Source of the DNA: Combretum micranthum
Lineage: Eukaryota > Streptophyta > Magnoliopsida > Myrtales > Combretaceae
Direction of reading: 5' to 3'
Length of the DNA: 64,000 nucleotides
Assembly: GCA_024138025.1 (NCBI GenBank)
Contig: JAMXBD010001260.1
Location: forward strand, 1 to 64,000
The position numbers and the translations under genes were made by a program. The notes beneath the pieces are model-generated. The model saw only the letters and a program-made list of their open reading frames with translations. It was not told the origin of the DNA and did not search any database. Of the stretch, positions 12,780 through 24,334 are shown one piece after another. Within the stretch, counting starts at the first letter, position 1. Each line of letters opens with the position of its first letter.

Positions 12780-13620
12780 ATTAATGCCAATATATTCCAA
12801 ATAATAACTAATCATCAACATATAGACAAGCAATGACACCTTATTCATTTGTACATTTCAAATAAATACATTTTTCAACATCATTACGTATGAAACCATT
12901 TGTCAAGATTACATTATCAAATTAGGTAAATTACATTAGAAGGAATCATTGTTTATGAGATTCATTTAAGGTGTCATTATTTTAATTAGTTTTCAATTAA
13001 GTTTCCTAAATTTTCATCAATAGTCAATTATTAATACATTATTTGGCTCACTTTGCAAAACGTTGGTACCTAAAATGAATTTATCCCTAAACGTTGGTTC
13101 TTTTTTTAACCATTTGAAACGTTGATATCTTAAATAAACTTACCACCAAATATTAATACTTTCTGGTGTAATTTACCCTTATCAAATTTCTCATGTGATT
13201 GTTTGACGCTTGATTGTATACAATAATTTAACCAATTTGCAAACTTTCTTTGCACTTCCAAGAAGTCTTCCAATTGTATACATCCATTTGATGCACATAT
13301 AATTTATAAATGGAAGCAATGGCCATTAACGCTCTTATAACCATCGGAACATAAATATCAAAATAATATATTCCCTCTATTACTTAAATCCTTTGGCCAC
13401 TAATCTTTCCTTGAAAATTTTCAAAGAATAATCTGAATTATATTTTCATCTTAATACCCACTTGCAAACACATCGCCTTAGAGCCTTGAAGCAAATCAAT
13501 TAGAATCCATGTATCATTGGACAACAAGGAGTCCATTTCATCATTTTTTTGCCTCTTTCAAGAAGTCACATATATGGAAGTCATGGCTTCATGATAAGTT
13601 TTGGGTCAATATCAAAACTA
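12780..13620 (-). pseudogene. copia reverse transcriptase remnant
   Basis: Minus-strand reading gives the copia RT start (a Met-Asp-Ser-Leu-Leu then Thr-Trp block around 13.6-13.5 kb), the Ile-Ala-x-x-(Tyr)-Lys-Leu-x-x-His-Gln-Met-Asp-Val block near 13.3 kb, and the catalytic Tyr-Val-Asp-Asp motif followed by a premature stop near 12,805-12,835. Multiple stops and frameshifts make it non-functional. Confidence 0.7.
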
Positions 13621-13849
13621 AGTATTAAGGGATTTTACAAAGTATAAAATCTCTATTACTTTCCACAAAGAAGCCAAGAGGTTGATAACTAACAAATCTA
13701 TAATCGAGATTCTTACCTTTTTTTTTACCCTCTTACTTCTTTTAGGTTCTTTAATAGATTTCATATTTGTTTCAATATTATTATTTTCAAAAGAATCGCT
13801 TGATTTATACATAGCTAACATATATTATTTTGAAGGCTCTAGCACCAAA

Positions 13850-14310
13850 CTTTGGCCTTTTTTTTATCAAAGATTCTATAGTAGGCTATGTTCTCCCATA
13901 CTTTAAAGTATTCAACATTCGGTTTCCTTCCTCGTCGTTTTCCATATAGTGCAAAACCTAAAGATCTAGATGGAACTTTATTCAAAATATATGGAGTCAA
14001 CAAAGCTTTTTCCAAAAGTTAAAAAGGCATTGAATGTTGATAATTAGAGAATTAATCATATCCAGTAAGGTTCAATTTTTTTTGTTCCATTAATCCATTT
14101 TGATGTTGTGTATATGATGCAAAATTTCACAATTTTTTTTCACGAAATTGATTAAATTTATTTGAAAAATATTCATCCACTCTATTATTATGCAAGCACT
14201 TGATTTTTTTTATGCTCATTTTCTACTTCAAATATATAATGTTTAAATGATTGAATTGCTTCATCTTCATGCTTCAATAAAGACACACAAGTAAATCTTA
14301 AATCATCATC
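13850..14310 (-). pseudogene. copia integrase remnant
   Basis: The minus strand encodes a decayed integrase core: a (Asp/Glu)-Glu-Tyr-Phe-Ser-Asn block, then Gln-His-Gln-Asn-Gly near 14.1 kb, and the C-terminal GKR motif with Gly-Arg-Lys-Pro-Asn and Phe-Lys-Val-Trp near 13.93 kb. Stops interrupt it. Confidence 0.65.
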
Positions 14311-14914
14311 TATGAAAGTTATAATATATTTTTTCCTCCTCTAGTCAAGTTTCCATATAATTTATGAATATTATTATAAATTAAATTAAGGATTTGGGCT
14401 TTTTTTTTTTTTTTCAACTTGAGGGAAATGTTTCTTAGTGATATAGAGTAGGATACAAATTTCATATTTACTCATGTTATCCATTCCATTTACTTTGAGA
14501 GATCTATTTCTATACTTATATTTATGGGGTAAAGGTGGGACAAGTATCTTTACTTTCAATTTTTAACAATTCATTATCTTATTATAGCAAACTAATGCTT
14601 GTATTTTAAAGTATATATCATTTAGTGTCTCTATTAAATAATAATTTAGGGACATTTATTTTGATAATAGTATAATGGTGGACACTCGGCCAAAATCTAA
14701 GGATGTAGTACAAAACTGCTAAAAAATTGTTTAAAATTGACAGTATATATACTTGGTCTACTATTATCTTCTCAACAAAATAAATGTCCTTTAATTTTTT
14801 TTTTTTTATGAAGATACTGAATTGTACATACGTTGAAAGTATAAATATCAATTTATCAAAAATTAAAAATAAGGTACAAAATTGCAAAAAATTGAAAGCA
14901 CAAAAATTTGGTTT

Positions 14915-15240
14915 ATCATTATCCCTATATCTTCATAGTTTGAAAATTGATATGTCCTAGTCTAGCATGCCACAAATCACAAGAATCAACAAAATAAATA
15001 AAATCATTCACTTCACCCATATCATTGATTTGTTTGAGCGTTCCATCAGAAGTATAAACCTTCCCTATGTATAAATCCCCTTTCATGAGTATAAACTTGA
15101 AATATTTGGTTACAATTTTAGATCATTTCTTATGTAACAAACCTATGAAATTTGGATTCTTTTTCATATTTGGAACATACAAAACATTCATTACACTCAA
15201 TTTCTTTCTAGATGTGCAATGAAGATCAATACTTATGATT
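14915..15240 (-). pseudogene. copia protease/pre-integrase remnant
   Basis: The minus strand reads the Val-Leu-Tyr-Val-Pro-Asn-Met block that follows the protease and then the GAG-pre-integrase signature LWHARLGHIN near 14,940-14,975, the most conserved phrase seen in this element. An in-frame stop follows shortly after. Confidence 0.7.
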
Positions 15241-15539
15241 CCTTATGCACTTGCTAAGTTGGCATTTCCTTAAAACTTCATAGTCTTCCACATCTTTGAA
15301 ATGTTTGAATTGATTTTGATTGTTGCACACATGTACCGTAGCTCTCAAATCAAGCCCCATTCTCTAAATTTAACTATTATATCCATGTTTAACCCGGTGA
15401 TATTATTAACATGAAGAGCTTTGGATTCATTAGTTACCACTACAATAAAATCTTGATCCACCACCAAATTTACAATAGTTGTGATAGATTTTTCTTGGCA
15501 TTCTTTAGGATTCAACATTCCTTAGCATAGCATTTTGTA

Positions 15540-16276
15540 TTACAATTATAGCACTTACAAATCTTCTTTTCCTCGGGTTTGCTAGCTTTTCTTTTCCTTT
15601 TTGGATTCTAATTTTTTCCATCTTCCACATAGTTCACTTTGAAATTATTTGGAAAATTCACTGTATCACGCTTTCAAGTTTCTTCCTCTATGTGTATATG
15701 CTTAAGAGTCTTCTTAATTGGAAGTAGTTTCTTCCTATGATCATTCCAACTAGGAGGCAACTTTGATAAAATTACCCTTACGTGAAGAGATTCGGCAATA
15801 ACCATACACAAATCATGTAGCTGATTAACAAACACTTGCAACTTGTGAACTTGATCCAATATAGGGATGTTATCAATCATATTAAACCAAGAATATTTCA
15901 ACATGAGAAATCCATCCATACATTATTTTTTAGTGTCATACTTTTTCTTTTAGTAACCTTCAAATTTTCACTAGAGACTTGATAGTCATGTAAAGATCAT
16001 GTAAATTATTTTACCATGTTTTGAGATTATGACTTCTACATGAAAATTCATCATCCTCCCTTTTCCTTTACACCTTTTCTTCTAAACTTACATCTTCCTT
16101 TAATTCTTGAATATGCATGTTCAGATTAAGCACATAGGCAATGTTCAGTATGAACAAAAAAAAAAAAAAAAAGGCATCTTATCCTACTAACTATTTAAAT
16201 CTATTCCATCAAATTCCAATTTGGCAAAATCCTAATTCATAACTCTAAAAATTGCATTTATTTTCATCAGCCATGA
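15540..16276 (-). pseudogene. copia gag remnant (UBN2-type, with CCHC knuckle)
   Basis: Gag begins at an ATG near 16,274 and breaks quickly. The best open part is 15,674-15,919 (81 codons), with the gag signature of a Leu-Pro-Pro-Ser-Trp block and an IHIEEE end. A CCHC-like knuckle (CYNCNTKCYAKEC) lies near 15,540-15,570. This is the capsid/nucleocapsid protein that packages element RNA in virus-like particles; here it is broken. Confidence 0.7.
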
Positions 16277-16295
16277 TGCATGAACTCTTTAAGAT

Positions 16296-17098
16296 TGTTA
16301 GGAACAAATTATAAAAAAATTAGCTTAATGAAATAAGAATACAATGACAAATTTAGAGGCATGAATAGATTTGCTTTCGTGAGAGATAATTTACACCTTT
16401 GGCACAAAGTTTGTCATGAGAGTTTTTACAGCGGAATTCTCCTAAGATACAACTAAGCCTTGATACTTAAATAGCAAAAAATCAATTATCAAACCACATT
16501 TAGATTTGCTATGAGATGTCGTGTATAATTATTATTTAAAGAAGAAGAATATTAAAAATTTGTGCGAAAATATGTTTTCATTGAAGAAGCAACACCTTTT
16601 ATACTGAAAAACAAATCTCAAAGATCATGACTTTTGCCAAGAATTAAAATGTTTTAGATATTAATTGCATCCATTAAATTTGAATCAAATCAATTATAAA
16701 CTGGTTTAAATCATTGATCATGTATAGATGTGATCCAAACACATGAAATTCTCTAAAAGTTTGATCAAATGTTGCAACTCTTCAAATATTAAAATTAAAT
16801 TAATTTTACAATTTCAATAGGTTCGAATCATCTAGCACTAATAAGTACAAGTAGTTTAAATCATCTGGCATTAATGAGGATAGGTAGTCTGAATCATTTC
16901 AATTGGTTTGGATCATCTTATATCGATACATTTTGTTTCAAATGCGTTTTCTTTTATTTAAGAGATAGTCCAAACCTTTTCACAAAAGTCTTACTTTGCT
17001 CATTTTTAACATAGGTACCACCATAGTCCATAATCGAGTTTTCTAAACACAAAGTCCGCATCATAAATTACATAATTGACAATCTACTTCAATAGACA
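16296..17098 (-). repeat. copia 5' LTR
   Basis: Begins TGTTAGGAACAA (plus strand) and ends near CTTCAATAGACA. On the minus strand the sequence after the LTR is a poor match to an initiator-Met primer site and is followed within about 20 nt by the gag ATG. This copy lacks the two MITEs present in the 3' LTR. Confidence 0.72.
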
Positions 17099-17159
17099 CA
17101 AGGTTTGCCATTGTGAACCAAACTTTTATGTTTGCCATTGCATGCCATTAGGAAAGCTT

Positions 17160-17560
17160 ATGGATTTATGATATGAGCCATCATCTTTGTTAAGGGTACG
17201 AGCCAACAGGTTTACAATGACACAAGGTAAGGTAGTAGTTGACTCATGAATGCAAAAAATTAATGATTATGATAAATTTGAGGAGCACATTAACATGAGT
17301 CCATCGTGATGGTACATCATGGAGGTATGTAGGTAGCCTAATAATGTGGGTGGATCCATAGATTTATGAAGAATATGAGCCACCATCTTTGCAAGAGATG
17401 TGAGCCAATGGGTTTACAAGGACACAAGCTAAGGTAGTAGTCGGCTCATGAATGTGAAAAACTAATGAATTATGATAAAATTGATGAGCTATTAACATGA
17501 GTCTATCTTGATGGTGCATCATGAAGGTATGTAGAAAGACTAATAATGTAAAGTGGTAGC
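17160..17560. repeat. two-copy tandem repeat, unit about 202 bp
   Basis: The word GAGCCA(T/C)CATCTTTG starts at 17,175 and again at 17,377. The two copies also share GAGCCAA(C/T)(A/G)GGTTTACAA, AAGGTAGTAGT and ATGAGTC(C/T)ATC. Divergence is moderate, so the duplication is not recent. Confidence 0.75.
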
Positions 17561-17599
17561 ATTGATTCCTAATATTGGGACGATGCAGAGTTATATGAC

Positions 17600-19560
17600 T
17601 AGAGAGAGAGGAGGAGGCTCTAAACTTATGTGAAGCATCATGCCAACATATTTTTAAACATGAAATTATGGAAAAACCAAAATGCTAAAGTCATATTGTA
17701 GGTGGATGGATTAAGACCCAATAAGAGTTGTCAATTAAGAACTAGAGATATAAAAGATCTTTGACCTATTGACTATAAACAATCCCTAAGAGCTCATGGT
17801 ATAAAACTTATGGAAGACATTGATTCATTAATTATATTGAATCAAAATCTTAAGAAAAAAGAAAACCTTGGCCCACTAACTATAAATACTAAAAAATCTT
17901 GGTATAAATCAAACACCACTAGAACATAGTTCTTGGGTTCAAATTGAGGATAAATACTCACTTAACAAAATTTCATATTCATTGATAACTTTCTTTGTTT
18001 GCTACAACTAAGGCCTATTTAGGTATAAATTAAATCCTTAAAATAGAAATTAATTACATAAAAGAAAACTAATAAAGTCTTACAAATTAAAAGATAAAGT
18101 AATAATAGAAATACAATAAAATCCTAATAACAATGGAAGGAAGTGAATAAGAATAAGGGAACTTCTATGATCAATTCAATGAGACCATTCGACCAATCAT
18201 CTTACCATTAAAAAATTTGTAATAGATAATATAATAAGTATTTTAATGATTGGATCACGAGTTAGTCATGTAATAAAACAAATGGAACCATAGAATTTTC
18301 TTAAATAAATTACAAAATATTTTTTATCTAAACAAGTTAGTTTGAGAATCTTCTATTGCGACAACTTTAAATCATTTCTTAGTTTGCATCATTTTCAATA
18401 TTTATTTATATATGTTATAATAATCGATCTTTTTTCAAGCTTGAGGAGCCAAGGCCCTATAAGATGTAAATATCACTAGATTGCCTTTGCACTCAATAGC
18501 TACTACATTAGCCATTGTTTTGCCTCTATTATATCACATTTGGAAATTGTTCAACCTCTTTAGACACTTCATCCCTCAAGGTGTCTATCGGCTTACAATG
18601 ATGCCATGTTGAAGGTAAAGAATAAAATTAATGTGATCACCTTTATATAGTGTGAGTTTCGTACTTCATGTAGCCTTAGACAAATGGAGATCATTGGAGA
18701 GAGTCCTAGGGGAGCAATTAGACAGTATAATGTTATTTCTTTGATCTCTAATTTGTCTAAAATGAGGAGATATTTTTGAGTATTTATAGGATTTGGTTAC
18801 GCTCCTCTTGAATCTAAACTTTTGGAGAACTATTCCAAGTGCATGGGCCTCCTTAAGATGGGTTAAGAGCAAATGAACTAGTGTCAATATTCCTGTTTTA
18901 TGCCTACCATCCTGAGTCATCATAAATTGAGCTTAACTCCTTAATCCTTGTTACTAGCATAAGAAGTCAAGCTTACATTACTACTTGGCTCAAAGCTCAA
19001 AATATTATAAATCCATTTTATCCCTCTACATATATTATAATTTAACCATTGGATTTACCCTAAGAAAATGCCAGCACTAAAAGACCATTGATGTTTATTG
19101 ATTAGACCATTAGTAACATCACAACTAGTATATTTTATCCTACGGCCCAACTAGTCTTTAAATCTATAAATTGTTCTTGACCTCTTCTATTAATAATTTG
19201 TCCAAGCCATAAATCTCACTCTCCCACACAGAATGAAGATGGTAAAGAATGGTAAGATCATTACTTAGTCTTTAGTCTTAACTATATTATCAATTTTTTT
19301 TAAATTTGAGACCGAAGCTCCAAGATAAATTGCCTTACCAATTGATATCCACACGTGTATCGAGTATAGTTTCTACCTCAACCTTAGCCAGTTTGTAAGT
19401 GACCGGATCATGTACTATTCTTCCATTTTCCTCTTATAGTTGGCAACCATCATCTCCGCTGATTTCTCCTATAGTAATAGAGCATTATGTCCTCTAATTG
19501 AGCCCCTAAGATTTTCTTTAGCTCTCCCCTACCTTACTAAATGAACTTAATAGTTAATAT
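17600..19560. other. intergenic, no recognisable gene
   Basis: AT-rich DNA with short chance ORFs only. The longest, about 85 codons on the minus strand at 18,666-18,923, has no domain I recognise. Nothing else can be supported. Confidence 0.55.
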
Positions 19561-19565
19561 TGCAT

Positions 19566-19591
19566 ATATATATATATATATAGATAGATAG

Positions 19592-19628
<37 letters not shown>
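19566..19628. repeat. compound microsatellite (TA)n(GATA)n(GA)n
   Basis: Adjoining TA, TAGA/GATA and GA runs of about 63 bp. Confidence 0.9.
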
Positions 19629-19630
<2 letters not shown>

Positions 19631-20651
19631 CTCGAGCTGTAATACACTTATAGGAATAAATTAGGCACTAAGAAAATAGAAAATTTGGAAACTACCAACT
19701 GCCGAAAAGCACAGCTAGTCAACTATAGATTTGTGGTAATAGACCACAGACCCAAGTGGTTGACCATGTCTTTTATATTCTTTTTTTTTTGTTGGAGTTT
19801 ATTCTCAAATTTCATTTTGATATTTTTACTTATTTTATTAGGATGTTTTAAACTTTATATTTTCGTTTCCTAATATTTTATAAGACAGCATACATCTCAT
19901 TTCTGCCTTCAGGTTAGCCATCCTATTATACATTAAAGGTTTCATGAAGATACCCCAGGGGATAGATCGTTCAATTCTTGATAAGATCGATTATTGAATT
20001 TCAAGTCTGGTTTTCGCTTCTTTACATGTTAGGGAATAGCACCCGGACCATAGATATGTTAGCTAGCTCTCACAACCACCATTCATACCAAATAGTTCAT
20101 CATTTGATTTCGTAGTGGAACAAAACTCATATAATCACTTTTTTATTATATTAACTTCATTTATATAGATGATACATTTTGAGTCATTAGATCTATATGA
20201 AAGTACAAACTTAATTATGGATTACATTGTGTATTAATTAAAAATTAAAATTAGAATAAAAAGGAATTTTTCCACTTTTTGGGATGGGTCCTAGGCAGCA
20301 GACAGTGACATGAAAGGCAAAAGTGCCGGCTTCTTAAACATTTACTCATAGACTGACCCAACTCCACGTCCAATCATATGATTATGCTCTTTCATAGTAA
20401 ATATCATTGGACACTAATCATCGGACATGAAGTGACACCACCGTAGATTCGGAAAAAATAGACGAAACAACAACGCGTAAATTAAACAAAGACACCGAAA
20501 CAAAAAGGTAAAAAGCTAAAGAATGTTCATATCTCCTCTTGTAATGGCAAGATTAAGTCAGTCATAAACTTGAATAGGATTTTCCCCGAAGTTGCTAAGA
20601 AACAACATCGTAGTGAATCTAGCTAGATACGCTACACATCTTACTTCAGAC

Positions 20652-20660
20652 ACGCTTGCA
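20652..20660 (+). promoter_or_regulatory. TATA-like box before small-ORF locus
   Basis: A TATAAATG-type word about 220 bp before the first hydrophobic small ORF, followed by a (TA)n microsatellite in the presumed leader (20,770-20,799). It suggests a promoter but is short, and such words are common in AT-rich DNA. Confidence 0.3.
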
Positions 20661-20767
20661 TCTATAAATGAATTAGGGCTGCAATCACACAGCTCTACGC
20701 TCAAATTATTCTAGCCCAAAAAGGGAAAAACGTAAAGTGGGAGAGTGAGCAATCAAAAGTGTAATTA

Positions 20768-20802
<35 letters not shown>

Positions 20803-20874
20803 AGGAGACAAACGCATCGACAAGATCCTCAAATACAAGAGGCGGTCCGGTCGACCTAGAGGCGAAGAAATCCG

Positions 20875-20988
20875 ATGCCGGATGGCGGATCCACCGGCCT
20901 AAGCCGATTGTGTTTGCTCTTGGCTTTTGTTATTACAATTGCCGTGTCCCTTTTCCTATTCTTATACATGTTAGGGTTTTATAATTAA
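20875..20988 (+). CDS. candidate small single-pass membrane or secreted peptide
   Basis: A 37-codon ORF from an ATG in a locally GC-rich context. About ten N-terminal residues (MPDGGSTGLS) are followed by roughly 22 almost uninterrupted hydrophobic residues and a short GFYN end. This could be a membrane micropeptide or the signal segment of a longer spliced precursor. An earlier ATG near 20,798 opens a 34-codon basic ORF in another frame, which would act as an upstream ORF. I do not recognise a family. Local GC content is clearly above the surroundings, which argues for selection, but there is no proof of expression. Confidence 0.3.
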   Translation: MPDGGSTGLSRLCLLLAFVITIAVSLFLFLYMLGFYN

Positions 20989-21118
20989 ATGTTAACGAAT
21001 TGCATTCGCGTTTTCACCCTAGGTTTTGACGTTTTTACCTTTTGTCTTGTAACATTTTCTTGAGCTCTGTAATTGTACTATAATACAAGTACAGCCCATC
21101 TTCGTCAGTCAACGTCCA

Positions 21119-21235
21119 ATGGCCGAGATCCGAACCAAATCCAACGGCAGAGTGACGGCGAATGGCGGCCCTCCGCCCCCGGGAAAGTATGGCAGGGGTG
21201 GATTTTTTTCATTTGCATTTTCAGGTTTTGTTTGA
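21119..21235 (+). CDS. candidate small proline-rich peptide ORF
   Basis: A 38-codon ORF starting MAEIRTKSNG with a central GGPPPPGKYGRGG stretch, 130 bp after the hydrophobic ORF. A hydrophobic N-terminal segment followed by a basic linker and a Pro/Gly motif is a common architecture of plant secreted peptide precursors, so the two ORFs could be exons of one gene. I could not find a convincing GT-AG pair joining them. An overlapping 64-codon frame starts at 21,073. Family unknown. Confidence 0.25.
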   Translation: MAEIRTKSNGRVTANGGPPPPGKYGRGGFFSFAFSGFV

Positions 21236-21299
21236 ATTATCTAATTTTTGTTTGTATTTATAATTGATTTACCTATGTGTCTAATTTATATTTGATTTA

Positions 21300-22490
21300 T
21301 CTATATATCAACAAAAATATCTATTTTTAAATAAATAATCTATTTGAAAAATATAAAAAAAAATTATTAAAACGATCAAGATGAATCAAAACAGAAACTA
21401 ATATTCTCAATAACACATAATACATTAACCAAAGCTAGAGCTGGACCACGTTTCAAGGAAGACCACATATAATTAAGATCACTAGTTGTAGTTGAACATC
21501 ATTTTAATGTTGTAATTACCGCTAATATGCTCTTGTTGATTTTTTAATAGTATTAAAATTCCATTCGAGTCTAAGTAATCAATTTAAAAGCTTTTAATGA
21601 TATCATGTTACAGCATATAAAGTTGCTTTTTTGTTACCAATATATGATTACTACTGTAAAGATTCTTCTCCAGTTGACCCCACTTTTTGACTGATTTGTT
21701 CTTGTTCATGATTTTGTCCTAATAAATAAGATGGGTTAATTATATCTAGCTGATATTTTTATTCTATCTGCAATATTTATTACATTATTGGGAGAGAATT
21801 AGAGAAATACCCAATGCGATCTACTTCATTTAGAAACTAAATTCATACAATTAGATTATATGGATATTGACAATTAATTCTAATAAAATTTGAAAATTGG
21901 ACCTTCTGACTATATTACTAATTAATTTAAATTTACATTCAAAGAAATGAAAATGGTGTCTTCATATGAATAAGGGAAAATCACGTGAACAATGATTATA
22001 TAATAATGATATAATTAATTAGTTGAACATGAAACTAAAATGCATGTTACTATTCCAAGGCCTACATAATAATACGGATAAAAATCTGCTTATAATGAAA
22101 AATAAACTTCTACCACAAGAATTCTTTGATTGCTAAGAAGACATTGATATGTGATAATATATATATATATATATATATATGTAACCTTCATATTTTGCAA
22201 AATAAAAAGATCAAAATAGAAAATAATTAATAACTGATCACCGTAAATCTTTTGTCCAATCCAAACCTTAAAATAAAAAAATAAAAAATATCTGAAGGTG
22301 ATATATGACTGGACATAGTTTTTCATTTTGCATGGGAAAGAGAAATGGAGAAATTTACGTTACGTAAATTCGTCCCCCTTTCTCTATTATGTACTCTAGC
22401 ATATTTTTGGCATGTATATATGAAAATGGGTTTTTGACTGGCTTTTGTAAGAAAGAGCGATAGAGACAAAGTGAAAAGGAGAGAAAAAGA
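21300..22490. other. intergenic, no recognisable gene
   Basis: AT-rich, with an (AT)n microsatellite at 22,157-22,181. Chance ORFs only. Confidence 0.55.
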
Positions 22491-22491
22491 T

Positions 22492-22580
22492 ATACCAGCG
22501 AATTAGGTTACAATGAGTGATAGAAGTAAAGAAAGGAAAGCTATCACGATCGTTTAATTCTAGAAATATCTAAATAACGG

Positions 22581-22611
<31 letters not shown>

Positions 22612-22853
22612 GATTCTAAGAATATCCACGTAATATAGGGATTCAAAATTCGAAATTCAAAACAGCAAGACTTATAAAGAGTGAAGTTTTGCTTAGTTAT
22701 ACCAGCGAATTAGGTTACAGTGCACCTTAAATTAAAAATCTGGCTTTGTAACTGACTGATAGAAGTAAAGAAAGGAAGGCTATCACGATCGTTTAATTCT
22801 ACAAATATCTAAATAATGATATTATATATATATATATATATATTGATTCTAAG
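22492..22853. repeat. two-copy tandem repeat, unit about 207 bp, with (AT)n
   Basis: ATACCAGCGAATTAGGTTACA occurs at 22,492 and 22,699; both copies then share TGATAGAAGTAAAGAAAGGAA, CTATCACGATCGTTTAATTC, an (AT)n run and GATTCTAAG. The second copy abuts the pararetroviral cluster. Confidence 0.8.
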
Positions 22854-22854
22854 A

Positions 22855-23010
22855 GGTACGATTTGCCGTGATTTGGTCTTGTGGGTTATGACGTGGACAT
22901 GAGGTTTATTTTCTAAGAGAAAATATTGTTCCACTAATCAACTATCTTCATTTTAATTGTTTACCCTTACCATGAAGTCTTTTTCCATGGCACAAAGATC
23001 CTTGATTCAA
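22855..23010 (+). promoter_or_regulatory. partial pararetroviral leader (plus sense)
   Basis: Matches, in the inverse sense, the part of the leader seen at 25.2, 29.1 and 33.9 kb, ending at TGGCACAAAGATCC. The primer-binding site that should follow is not recognisable. It is the left edge of the cluster. Confidence 0.7.
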
Positions 23011-23249
23011 TTATCCAGGAAATCCTCAAGTTGGAATCCACCGGTAGTTTGGAAGAATAGCTGAAACTATACATTGCTGACAAAATGAGCGTGTTTATAC
23101 TAGAAGATCCAAATTTTCATCTTACTGCAACCACTAAGACGAATTCATCTTCACAAAGCAAAAAGGAGCAATTTGGTCAAGATATGAGACAAATTTGAAG
23201 GAACTTAAGGAAAGCTCTCCTTTTTCTGACAACGAATGCAGGACTTTTG

Positions 23250-23825
23250 TGTTGACTGTCTAGCCTTTCTATAACCCTTAATTTCATTAATTCCTTTATG
23301 TGCATTTCAAAATATTCTCTATTTAAATTATCACACTCTATTGCTCTAAAATAAATCCTTAAGCTAAGGTTTATTATATCTAATTTACATACTATCTTAT
23401 TTCTTTCCCAAAACCTTGTTGGGTTTTTTTCAAAAATTTCTTATTTCTCTAGACTACTAATGACTTGGTCAAGATCTGGGTAACCTGTTTCCAAGCATGA
23501 ATTTTCTAAAATCCTATATACCTTTTCCCATTTTACCATTTTTCCTTTATTTATTTCTATTTCCTTCTATTCAATCTCTTCTTCTAAGAATTCTTTTAAT
23601 TCTTCAAACTCTTTTGAATTTTCTTCTATCTCTTATTTACCATTTTCCTTTCCTTGACATTCTCCTAACCTTTGGCATTTGCAATCCTTTTCATTATGCC
23701 TTTCCAATAGCCTAATGTCTAGTTCTGTATTGTCTAAATAATTTTGATATACTATGGCTGGATATCCTAAAATTATAACCGTATATCTAGTGATCAAGAT
23801 ACCATGGTGATTACTCAAAAGAAAA
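23250..23825 (-). pseudogene. pararetroviral protease-RT linker and RT N-terminus
   Basis: Minus-strand reading near 23,260-23,430 gives the block that opens caulimovirid reverse transcriptase (Lys-Ile-x-Cys-Lys-Leu-(Asp/Asn)-Ile-Ile-Asn, then an ILE-rich helix and Lys-Glu-Leu-x-x-Leu-x-Val-Ile). An acidic linker lies upstream, including the 61-codon open frame 23,633-23,818. At least two in-frame stops occur and the polymerase active site is missing. Confidence 0.6.
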
Positions 23826-23849
23826 TTTAGTCCTATTATACATCTAATT

Positions 23850-24211
23850 TTTGAATTTTATTGAGAAAACCTCATAAATATGTTGAAAGGAAAACTGAAG
23901 AAATTTGTAGGTATACAAGTGGAAAGTTCAAGGAAAAGAATTTACCAAGTATAGATAGGAAAATAATGGCTGTTGTAAATTGCTTAGATAATTTTAGATT
24001 ATTTCTGATAAATAGAAAATAGATGTTAGTTAGAACAGACTGTGAAGCTATAGTTAAATTCCATAAGAACACAGGAAGTAATAAAATGAGTAAGAAAAGA
24101 TGGTTAAAGTTTAAAGATGTAATAATAAATAAAGGCTATAAGGTAGAATTTGAACATATTAAGGGAAAACATAATACTGCAGCAGATGAGTTATCTCGCT
24201 TACTAATATAA
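23850..24211 (+). pseudogene. pararetroviral RNase H domain
   Basis: Plus-strand translation shows the RNase H core: a Tyr-Thr-Ser-Gly-x-Phe start, the RTDCEA motif with the catalytic Asp near 24,035, and a C-terminal block of Glu-His-Ile-(Lys)-Gly-x-x-Asn-x-x-Ala-Asp-x-Leu-Ser-Arg-Leu ending at 24,211. One in-frame stop at 24,020-24,022 breaks it. It is normally the C-terminal domain of the polymerase and degrades the RNA strand during reverse transcription. Confidence 0.75.
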
Positions 24212-24334
24212 ATAATTTTCTTTTCAGGAAAACATGAATTTCAAAGAAACAAAGGATGTAGGCCACAAAAGAAGCCAATGTCTTCTTAAAGATCATAAGC
24301 AAGCAATTCTAGTGGAACAAGGTAATCAGAGGTT

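Larger units (their letters stand above)
8986..17098 (-). mobile_element. degenerate Ty1/copia LTR retrotransposon with nested insertions
   Basis: Read on the minus strand, the order is gag (about 16.27-15.67 kb), CCHC knuckle (about 15.55), pre-integrase (about 14.95), integrase (14.3-13.85), reverse transcriptase (13.6-12.8) and RNase H (12.4-12.1). This is the copia order, with integrase before RT. Frames carry many stops and frameshifts, so it is not autonomous. The two LTRs are recognisable direct repeats (8,986-10,178 and 16,296-17,098), each beginning TGTTAGGAA on the plus strand. The 5-base flanks (GCTAT and CAAGG) do not match, so the target duplication is lost or an end is rearranged. 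A Tat/Athila-type fragment and two MITEs lie inside it. Confidence 0.85.

Noticed and set aside
18666..18923. 85-codon minus-strand ORF
   Set aside because: No domain or conservation clue; AT-rich chance frame.
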